Assembly (NCBI GenBank): GCA_012064385.1
Contig: QRDG01000027.1
Coordinates: 1,140,708 to 1,204,707 of the forward strand
Length of the DNA: 64,000 nucleotides
Source: Puccinellia tenuiflora
Lineage: Eukaryota; Streptophyta; Magnoliopsida; Poales; Poaceae
Direction of reading: 5' to 3'
The translations under genes and the position numbers were made by a program. Positions 55,603 through 64,000 of the stretch are shown in pieces (positions within the stretch are counted from its first letter, which is position 1; the number at the start of each line of letters is the position of its first letter). The notes under the pieces were generated by a model, which did not search any database, was not told the DNA's origin, and saw only the letters and a program-made list of their open reading frames with translations.

Positions 55603-58600
55603 ATGTCCCCCTCTACCTCCGCTGCCTCTCCCTCTCCTCCTCCCCTGCGGCTGAGCGACCTCTCCGTCGGCCGCCGCGCTGTAGCTGGTCGCCCCTCTAC
55701 ATCTCCCCCCCTTCACCTCCTCCCCCTCCCTCGCCGAGCTATTGTGGCCGCTGCATATTCCGTGTGATGAACAACTGCTGACTACTTGTTGCTGCCTGCT
55801 GCTGCTTCTATTCTAATACAGCTAGGCCTTCGTATGTTCACTATGTTGGCTAGTTGCTAGCTCAGTTAAAAATGATGCCATGCTAAATCGATGAATTCGA
55901 CGTCGGTCGGTCAGTGGCAACACTAGACACATGTAAGAATAGCCTTTTTTTCCCCCTCGAAAAGGGCCAAGGGGATAGCCCCGGTTTCTGGATGGATACA
56001 TGTAAGAATAGCCTAACTTGGTAGTTTCATTCATGGTCACCTAACTTTACCATGAAGCGTCAATTTTCCTTTTTTTTTTCTAAACCGATAAGAATTAGAA
56101 TTATCACTTAGATGATAATTCTGTTTCTATTTGAATTTCAATAAAATTGAATTTGCGTGCACTGGTTTGGCTAGAGCAACTGGCTTTTGAGCTGATCTAT
56201 AGCAACTAGTGCCAAGTTCAAACTAAATGACACTAAATACAGGTACTATATTTTTTTTTCTAAATGAAAGTGGATATGATATATGTAAATGGAAGGACTG
56301 TCGAGCCTTCTATTCATATTCCTACGTACACTTTTGTTTTTTGCAATATCTAAGGAGCACGCTTTGATCAGGAATATTGTTGTCCGACTGAAAAGTTCTA
56401 TTACGCAGAAGCCGAAGGTGCCTATTAAGTCGATTTTCTGCATTTCCTTCAAGTGTTCTCCTATTGTTGTTACCTTACTCAGGTGGACCTTCTGCATTTC
56501 CTATTAAATCTGTGTTTTTCCCCCTCGAAAAGGGCCAAGGGGATAGCCCCGGTTTCTGGATGGATACATGTAAGAATAGCCTAACTTGGTAGTTTCATTC
56601 ATGGTCACCTAACTTTACCATGAAGCGTCAATTTTCCTTTTTTTTCCTAAACCGATAAGAATTAGAATTATCACTTAGATGATAATTCTGTTTCTATTTG
56701 AATTTCAATAAAATTGAATTTGCGTGCACTGGTTTGGCTAGAGCAACTGGCTTTTGAGCTGATCTATAGCAACTAGTGCCAAGTTCAAACTAAATGACCA
56801 CTAAATACAGGTACTATTTTTTTTTCTAAATAAAAGTGGATATGATATATGTAAATGCAAGGACTGTCGAGCCTTCTATTCATATTCCTACGTACACTTT
56901 TGTTTTTTGCAATATCTAAAGAGCACGCTTTGATCAGGAATATTGTTGTCCGACTGAAAAGTTCTATTACGCAGAAGCCGAAGGTGCCTATTAAGTCGAT
57001 TTTCTGCATTTCCTTCAAGTGATCTCCTATTGTTGTTACCTTACTCAGGTGGACTTTCTGCATTTCCTATTAAATCTGTGTGCCTTATGTCGATCTCCTT
57101 ACAACCCTTCACTGCAAATTCAACAAACAAATATTCTTTAAGGTATTTTGTTCTCTGATGGACATGTATTCAGTTTATCGACCTCGACTGAACTTTTTTG
57201 AATTTCCGATCCTTTGCGTTGCATTTAGTTTTAACTCTGTTTCTTATTTATTGGCATTAGGAGCACTAATGCGAGTTATTCAAGTGATTTTATCAAGTTG
57301 TCACCAATTCAAAGAAATACTGGACACTGGGCCACGAAGTTCAGACCAAATTCTGCGCCTAGGCCTGAAACCACTGGAGGACATGATTCTACTGTGGAAG
57401 AGAATGTTGGTGTGATCATAGTCGATCATGGGTCACGTCGGCAGGAATCTAATCTCATGCTAAGTAATGTACCGATTATTTTTCATGAGTTTTCTGGTGT
57501 TTGTTATGGCACCTATGTTTATTAGTTTCGCTTGAAAATTGTAGATGGTTTTGTTAGCATGTTCAGGGAGAGGACTTGCTACAGTATTGTCGAGCCTGCT
57601 CATATGGTATGTTTATTGCTTGTTGCAATTCTCTGAAATTGTATTTATTGAATAGAGAGGTCAGAGGTGCAAAACTGCAAATTATGAACTTATTAAGCTT
57701 TGCTTGAAGCTTGTAGCTCTCTTGAAATTTTCTTATCATCAAAGTGACAGTTGCTGTCATCATTAGTGTACACTATTTTTTCGAGGAAAACCACACAATC
57801 GTTATTTCAACTTGTGATTTGAGTTTTAAGTTACATACAGCAATTTCTGAGGTTTATTTATTTTTTCATCTTTGAGGATATTCATCATGCAGACTGAGTA
57901 AACTATTCTACTTATCACTTCTCAATTTTTTTAATTTTAAATTCAAATGGAGTGGATATTACTTTTTAAGCTATTGCGTTGCACCTTGTACTGGTCAACC
58001 CACAAGGTGTCACAAAGTTAGAATTCTAAGTTTCTAACATGATTTTGTACAGTGTACAGTAGTCATATATCCAGTGAGTCTCTTTGTGTCTACCTACGAA
58101 GATTTGTATAGCCGTTGCACTTTGTTTACCGATAGGCCACATGACAATACACATGTAGCTGTAGTATATTGTCCATTTCGCTTTATTGAAAACTTTCTGT
58201 TCCAACTACAGATTGTTATATATCCAGCGTTTGGTGCCATTCCGTGTTGCTAGCTCTTATTTCACTTCTTGCAATGGCCTTGTCTTAGATCGAGAAATAC
58301 CATATTGTAACCAATGTCAGTGTGCGAATGGATAGCTCGGGACGTGAAAAGGGGCTGAAAAGAGGGGAAATCCACTTCGGCTCATAGGTGCATCTACACC
58401 CACTACCCAAAAAACGAATTTTAAAATGTCAAAAAATTCAAACAAAAAATTCGGGTATACGTATGAATATTCTATGTTTGTACAAAAAAAATCGGGATGA
58501 AAAGACATTTTTTGTGGTCTATGTAAAAATGACAAATCCTCGACGTTCCAAAATGAATTTGTACGTAATTTTTTTTTGTTTTTTATACCGGTCACACAAA

Positions 58601-60126
58601 ATGTCTTTTCATTGCGAATTTTTTTTGCACGGATAGACATTTTCATATGAACACCCGAAATTTTTGTTTGAAATTTTTTAACATTTTAAAATGCATTAAA
58701 AACATTACACCCGTGAGCCAAAACATCATGTCCCTAAAAAGAGATAATTTCTTTACTTAAGAAATAAATTTTATAGGTGCTGAATCATATCACTATCAGT
58801 GCTTATCTCTATGATTGGGCGATATTGTTTCACTTTCGATGCATGAACTTGCTAAATTTCTGCTTTTGACAAAATGAAGGAACTGGCTGAGCCTACTATT
58901 AAGGAAGCATTTGGAAAATGTGTGCAGCAGGGAGCATCTCGCATTGTTGTCAGTCCATACTTCCTTTCCCCTGGACGACACTGGAAAAAAGTATGTTCTC
59001 GATTTTCTTTTAAGATTGGTAGAAGCTCTTAAAATGTTTAATATAGAAGATGGTAGCGGTGTCTATCTTCTATTTATTGCTTATACAGCTACAGTAAGAC
59101 ACCAGTTCTCATGCAATTCAGCACTGTTTTTTTTCTCAGGATATCCCTTCTTTAGGCATCAGAAGCCTCAAAAGAGCACTCAAACGTGCCCTACATCATC
59201 ACTGCTCCTCTTGGACTACATGAGCTTATGGTGGTATGTGATCATTAGTTCTCCTATGGATGTGTTAAATTATTTCTATCAGACTAAATGGTATTGAGTA
59301 GTCTGTCTTACAAGAATTTGCCGCAAATAGAAAAGCAAACTAGATGCCTACGGAGGAATGTGGAATCTTTTTATAAATAGCTCCACAGGAACAAAACCCT
59401 TGTAATGATTTGCTACATTTTTTATGGAATGGAATGTTGAACTTTTCTATTGAAAAGGGAGGTTAAATTTTTTTGTTTGTTATAATGGAATAGTTTGTGG
59501 ATGCTTCTTTTTTCAATTCTTGTTTAGATGCAGCATGTACCGGGAATGCGGGATTGGTCCTCTGTCCGTAGCTGACAAGACACTCTGAATAGACCATAGA
59601 ATATTTCATTTCCTTAAGTGCCATCAGTTTTAACTTACTATTTCTAGTTAAAACGTTACATTGTCCTTGTAAACTTTACTGGTAGATCACTCTGGTATAT
59701 AATTTTTTTATCTGTTGCTATGGTATTTAACAATAACAAATACAAATAATGTGGTGTTTGCCGAAAACAAATAGAGACAATGCGGTATTTACCTCTCTTT
59801 TGCGAGGTAAAATGGCATTTACCCTACCAGTGAGTTTTGTGGAAATAGGACCAATGTATGACATGAAAATAGATTCTTATTATCCAAAGAGTTTCCTCTT
59901 TATACAACAGGCAAGGGCTATCATTGATAGAAATGAAAAACAGGAATAGTTTATGAGTTCTGTTGTAAATACCATACCATAGTACATCAGTTATTAATTG
60001 CATGACAAACTTGTTCTGCAGGATATTATGAATGATCGCATCAAGTACTGCTTGAGGCACGTTGCAGGTGATGCTGATGAATGTACGGTTTGTGCCGGGA
60101 CTGGAAAGTGCCGCTTCTACTCTTGA
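55603..60126 (+). CDS. SIRB: sirohydrochlorin ferrochelatase, chloroplast type
   Basis: Inserts iron into sirohydrochlorin to make siroheme for nitrite and sulfite reductases in plastids. Exons: 55603-55761, 57298-57463, 57545-57606, 58880-58990, 59156-59233, 60022-60126; phases match and give 226 aa. Exon 1 encodes a Ser/Arg/Ala-rich transit-peptide-like N-terminus. The CbiX core shows VGVIIVDHGSRRQESNLML (metal-binding His), IVEPAHMELAEPTI and GASRIVVSPYFLSPGRHW. The C-terminus ECTVCAGTGKC matches the Cys cluster of plant SIRB. Exon 5 is placed at the downstream acceptor 59155; the expected upstream acceptor (59139) would add DIPSL but shifts the frame by one base. The exon 1 to exon 2 join is inferred from phase and is less certain. 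Confidence 0.88.
55947..57080 (+). repeat. 568-bp tandem duplication in SIRB intron 1
   Basis: Two almost identical copies start at about 55947 and 56515, each beginning with a T-run and CCCCCTCGAAAAGGGCCAAG and ending ATTTCCTATTAAATCTGTGT. Differences are a few substitutions and homopolymer length changes, so the duplication is recent. Confidence 0.9.
58372..58722. mobile_element. foldback (long-TIR) MITE in SIRB intron 3
   Basis: The two halves are inverted copies over about 100 bp: GGCTCATAGGTGCA... with TTTTAAAATGTCAAAAAATT on the left, and the inverse ending ACACCCGTGAGCC on the right. Target duplication is not clear, so the superfamily is open (Mutator-like is plausible). Confidence 0.7.
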
Positions 60127-60884
60127 TCATCGGAAGCATGCAGGCTACTTCACTCGACAGTCTAATCCGGATATTTTTGTCAATTTTAATTCAACCGAGC
60201 TTTTTTTTTTGCAAATCGGCGGTTCAAATGCCTGAGATTTTATAGTTTCTTGTTCAAGTTAACCAGTTTTCCCTGACATGTTACCGGAACCTATCATTGT
60301 AATATCAATCTCAACATTTTTTTTTCTGTGTAAATTCCGGTCTGCAGTCTGAACAAGAAACAGTAGTTAGTAAAAAAATTGTAAATCAAATTCACTGCCT
60401 TATATTCTCGAGGGAAAAAGGTGTAACCATATATAGTTCGCACTGTTTGCCTGAAGCTCTTGCCATTGATGACGACCTTGAGCTGATTATTGTGAACCAA
60501 AATGTGTGTTCATGCTGCTACTTGTAAGGATTTCGATCCACCCTAGCTAAGCCATCCCGTCATCTTATGATTCAGCTCTACCTCGTATGATTTCCATTTG
60601 GACATGTTTTTTTTTAGTAACTACGGCATGTTACGGGAGGTCCATCATTTTTATTGAATTTGTGTCTGCAGCTAAACTTCCAAAAAGATTATCACCATTA
60701 ATTAAAAAAAAAACATGTACCGGAGTACCTGTTTCAATATGTTGTGGCAGCATGCCTATTCAAATGCCACGGTCTGGATTTCACCAACCTGGAGGCCCAG
60801 GCCCAACAGTTTGTCGCAGTAGCGCGGCCCAGCAGCACGTCCCGTTCTGGACGCTGCTCCTCTTCGATTCAGCTCCCGTTTTTA
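60127..60884. other. SIRB 3' UTR and spacer
   Basis: No gene or repeat was recognised apart from homopolymer runs. It ends at the TTA target site of the Harbinger-type element. Confidence 0.45.
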
Positions 60885-61725
60885 GGGCGTGTTCGGCAGT
60901 CCCCTGGCTTCCCCAAATCCTTCGATCCAGCTTCTTGTTTCCGATTCCAGCTTCTCCTATGGCACAGCGAACGTTCGGCACAACTCTGCGGTTTGGCTGG
61001 GCTGGAAGCCTATGGTTAGTTGGGCCAGCCTGCTCGGAGGAGCCAAACCAGCCCGTTAGCCAGGAGGAGGCCGAACCAGCCTGAGAGAAAGAGGACCGGG
61101 AGGTCGGACCGGCTGCTACAAAAGCGGCCGGAGATGGTGCCGTACGAGCAGGTCGGAGGCGCGGACGGCGTTCCACCTGCTGGAGGCGGTGGATCTGGAG
61201 CGGCTCGGGAGCTCGAGCTGTCTGCAGGCGGGGACGCGGCTAGGACTGTGGCGGCGTGGCTTGGACTATGGCGACCGGCTGCTGGAGGCGGCGGATCTGG
61301 AGCGGCTAGGGATCGGAGTCTGCACCTCCGCCGCGTCTTCTTCGCTACCTCTGGCCTCTCGCCTCGCCGTGGACAATAACGTCGGAACGAGCCGGCCTCC
61401 GCAGCGGCGGACGAGTGTTACGGCGGAGTCCTCGTGGTGGCGTACATAGCGCCGTCCAGGCCGCGTCAACCAGAGAGAAAGAAGGGGATTGGGGAAAGGA
61501 GATGAGGTACGGAAGCGTTTTTTCTCACTCGGCGGTGGCATAGCCTTGTAATTTCGGGCTGCTCCGCGTTTTGCTGATTCGCGAAGCGCCGGATGTGGTG
61601 CTCCGATTTTTGTACAGCAAGTTGGGCTGGCTTCGCGGATTTAGCTCCGCGGATTTAGAGTGTTCGGAACCGCTCTACGGCGGAGTTTCAGGAAGCTGGA
61701 AGCTAGAGGATTGCCGAACACGCCC
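60885..61725. mobile_element. PIF/Harbinger-type non-autonomous element (841 bp)
   Basis: The inverted ends GGGCGTGTTCGGCAGTCC and GGATTGCCGAACACGCCC are flanked by TTA at 60882-60884 and 61726-61728. A TTA target site with GGGC...TTCGG ends fits PIF/Harbinger. The GC-rich interior contains an imperfect internal duplication (GCTGGAGGCGGTGGATCTGG at about 61179 and GCTGGAGGCGGCGGATCTGG at about 61279) and may be captured gene sequence. No transposase frame. Confidence 0.78.
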
Positions 61726-61728
61726 TTA

Positions 61729-61776
61729 GTCCCACACCGCTAGCGCGGACAGGAGCGGCCGGCGGCGGCTCTATAA
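61729..61776 (+). promoter_or_regulatory. U5 promoter: USE and TATA box
   Basis: GTCCCACACCG at 61729-61739 matches the plant USE consensus at 10 of 11 positions. CTATAAGAAG starts at 61771. The 32-bp gap is the Pol II type spacing, the same as at the U2 gene. Confidence 0.88.
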
Positions 61777-61801
61777 GAAGGCACCCGGGCTGCACCGAGA
61801 A

Positions 61802-61918
61802 GAGCACGCAGCTGCGTGGTGAGCACAAAGCGAACTATTCTTTCGCCTTTTACTAAAGAATACCGTGTGCACGCCACAATGAGCAGCATACGCTTATTTT
61901 TGAAGGGTTCCCTTCCCT
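61802..61918 (+). ncRNA. U5: U5 spliceosomal snRNA
   Basis: Contains the invariant U5 loop CTTTCGCCTTTTACTAAAG, closed by a stem (TATTCTTT with AAAGAATA) and an outer stem (GTGGTGAGCAC with GTGCACGCCAC). The Sm site ATTTTTGA and a terminal hairpin GAAGGGTTCCCTTC follow. The 5' end is set about 30 bp after the TATA box. The 3' end is set by the hairpin and the downstream signal CACAATTCAGTCTAA. Length is about 117 nt, as expected for plant U5. Ends are uncertain by a few bases. Confidence 0.93.
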
Positions 61919-61931
61919 AGAGGAGGGGTCC

Positions 61932-61946
61932 CACAATTCAGTCTAA
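61932..61946 (+). terminator. U5 snRNA 3'-end formation signal
   Basis: CACAATTCAGTCTAA fits the plant Pol II snRNA 3' signal CA(N)3-10AGTNNAA exactly, 14 bp after the RNA end. Confidence 0.8.
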
Positions 61947-62753
61947 GTAAACTTTTCATTGCACCGCTTGCTGATAATATTATTTTTGATGAATAAGGAA
62001 GTGTTGGCCGGCGCACCGCGCACGTCTCGGCCGGCGCGCCGCTACCGACGAACAACGTTAGGTGCAACGGCCTCCGTCCGTTCCATCATTTGCGGGCACA
62101 CACACGACGTCGCCGCGACGGCGCAACTTACGATAGATCGACACCGACGTCGCGTGATCCGGACACGAGATGGTTAAGCAGCTGCCCCCGCCCGCCGGAA
62201 TTATTGCCCACATGACTACATGAGCTTTGCTTGCTTGCAACGATCGGTACGTCGTCCTAGCCTCCGTGTCAACAACAAGAGACGCTCCTCCTGGCCAAGC
62301 GTGCTCCAGCTCCGTCCAGCAAACAGGCCGATCTGCGGGTTCTTTCTTACTACTGCGTGTGACGTGGAGTGTAAAAAAACTTCCTCCGACTCTCCTCTTC
62401 AGTTTTTCCTATCATGCCTACGCTTCTCCGTTTCTGGGTAAACCAAGCATTGAAATCAAAATCTCACGATGCAAATCTGCGTGGCTTGACTGACTCAAAT
62501 GTTCAGTCAGGAAGAGGCGGGTCTTGACCATCCTTCGCTCACAACCTTTATTTTGACTTAACACGTGTCTAAATCGGGTGTTAGGATCCCTCTGTAGGGC
62601 TGGTGAAACTGCTGCTCATGTTTAGTTCAGTATACGTCCTCCAGGTTTTTGGGTTGGAGCGGGTTATCCGCTCGTAACTGGGTTGTGTGTGCATAAACAT
62701 CCGAATGTAGGATGAGTAGTAGGCTGGGTATGAGTGAACACTAACATTGGGCC
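61947..62753. other. intergenic, no supported gene
   Basis: Short open frames lack motifs. No repeat was recognised with confidence. Confidence 0.4.
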
Positions 62754-64000
62754 TGTTGGGAATATGCCCTAGAGGCAATAATAAAATAGTTTATTAGCAT
62801 ATTCATGTTTATGATAATAGTTTATTATCCATGCTATAATTGTATTAACCGGAAACATAATATATGTGTGGAATATAAACAACCAGATGTTCCTAGTAAG
62901 CCTCTACCGGACTAGTTCGTTAGTCAAGAGATGGTTAGAGTTTCCTAAACATGGACTTGTTACAGTCACTTGATAACGGAGTCATATCATTAGGAGTAAT
63001 GATGTGATGGACAAGACCCGATAATAAAGAGTTGCAATTGATCGTGTCACACAAGTTTCATTGTCAACACTTTTAGTATGCCAAGTATAGTTTCCTTAGA
63101 CCATGAGATTATGTCACTCCCGTTTACCGGAGGAATGCTTTGTGGACATCAAACGTCACTTCGTAACTGGGTGATTATAAAGGTGGCTTTCAGGTATCTC
63201 CGATGGTATTTGTTGGGTGACATGAATCAAGACTGGGATTTGTCCTTCCTTGTGATGGAAAAGATATCTCTGGGCCCTCTCGGTAATATAGCATCAAGAA
63301 AGGTTGCAACCATGTGATTAAGTGTTAATCACGGAGATCCTATATTATGGACGAGTAAAGAGAATTTGCCAGTAACGAGATGAAAACTAGATATGGAGAT
63401 ATCGACGATCGAATCTCGGGCAAATTAAATATCGGTGAGACAAAGGGAATCGTATATGAGATTAAGAATCTCCGGCATCGTGGTTCAATCGATAAGGAAC
63501 TTCGTTGAATATGTAGGAGTCAATATGGGCATCCCGGTCCCGCTATTGATTATTGATATGATCATGTCTGCATGTTCTCGAACCCGTAGGGTCACACACT
63601 TAACGCTCCGATGTAGCTAGGGTTAGCGATGAGATAATTGATGGAATGAACGAATGGTGATTCGGAGTCTCGGATGGGATCCCGGACATCACGAGGAGTT
63701 CCGGAGAATAAGATTCATATAAGGAAAGTGGTTTCCGGAGGTATCGGAAAAGTTCCGGAATATTTCAGCGGGGTACCGAAAGGTTCCGGAAGGTTCTAGA
63801 AGAGTCTAGAAGTGGAGCCCATATCGTATGGACCCACATGGGCCAAAGGGGGTGCAGCAACCACTTGGGCTGCGCACCACCCAATGGCCCACATGGGCCT
63901 AGCCGGCCAAGCAAGGGCCAAGGGGCCCAAGAGGGGGGCGCCCCAACTTGGGGGCCAAGGAAAGGGGGGGCCGGCCAGCCCTCCCCAAACCCTAGCCGCC
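62754..64000 (+). mobile_element. Angela/BARE/WIS-like Copia LTR, cut by right window edge
   Basis: It starts TGTTGGGAATATGCCCTAGA and continues GGCAATAATAA, the characteristic opening of Angela/BARE/WIS LTRs of Triticeae and oats. The following text (repeated TTCCGGA phrases, GGACCCACATGGGCC) is also typical. At least 1247 bp is present; no internal coding region is visible, so solo LTR or full element cannot be told. Orientation is from the TG start. Confidence 0.85.

Noticed and set aside
61020..61449. GC-rich open frames inside the Harbinger-type element
   Set aside because: Low-complexity Gly/Ala/Arg translations, no recognisable domain; possible captured fragment only.

Overview
The window is nuclear DNA from a cool-season grass (Pooideae, probably Triticeae or a close relative). 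The evidence is intron-rich plant genes with grass-type proteins, an Au-type SINE, Stowaway and Mutator-like MITEs, an nDart-like hAT element, a CACTA element carrying a two-gene set, a Sirevirus-type Copia element and an Angela/BARE/WIS-like LTR at the right edge. No prokaryotic or organellar segment was seen.

Layout. 1-1054: decayed PIF/Harbinger transposase (minus). 2089-4761: BUBR1/MAD3-like spindle checkpoint gene (plus, 11 exons). 6176-6511: small basic protein of unknown function (plus). 15889-7642: BIG-type ARF guanine-nucleotide exchange factor (minus, 11 exons, 1686 aa). 16429-18941: Mediator subunit MED18 (plus, divergent from BIG). 19712-19518: U2 snRNA (minus) with USE and TATA. 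19998-23865: SWI3B-type SWI/SNF subunit (plus) with an apparent +1 frameshift in exon 1. 24300-24715: nDart-like hAT element.

25078-36096 is an 11.0 kb CACTA element (TSD GAA). 36266-49322 is a 13.1 kb minus-orientation Sirevirus-like Copia element (TSD GAGGG), itself interrupted at about 46541-47685 by a Mutator-like insertion. Both large elements sit in one older unclassified repeat that is split into three pieces (24724-25077, 36100-36265, 49328-49710).

49.7-52.2 kb is mostly MITEs and unassigned sequence. 53650-54713: YIF1-type Golgi/ER membrane protein (plus). 55603-60126: sirohydrochlorin ferrochelatase SIRB (plus), with a small exon-boundary defect or altered splice site. 60885-61725: PIF/Harbinger-type element ending one base before the promoter of a U5 snRNA gene (61802-61918, plus). 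62754 to the end: start of an Angela/BARE/WIS-like LTR.

The host genes are housekeeping genes with no common pathway: mitotic checkpoint, vesicle traffic (BIG, YIF1), transcription and chromatin (MED18, SWI3B), siroheme synthesis (SIRB) and splicing (U2 and U5 snRNA). The most unusual signal is inside the CACTA element. Each of its two genes is preceded by its own cluster of subterminal-type repeats and by a leader segment with a conserved stem-loop. The loop is identical in both copies and the stem differences compensate. The downstream copy adds a roughly 40-bp-arm hairpin that could be a small-RNA precursor.
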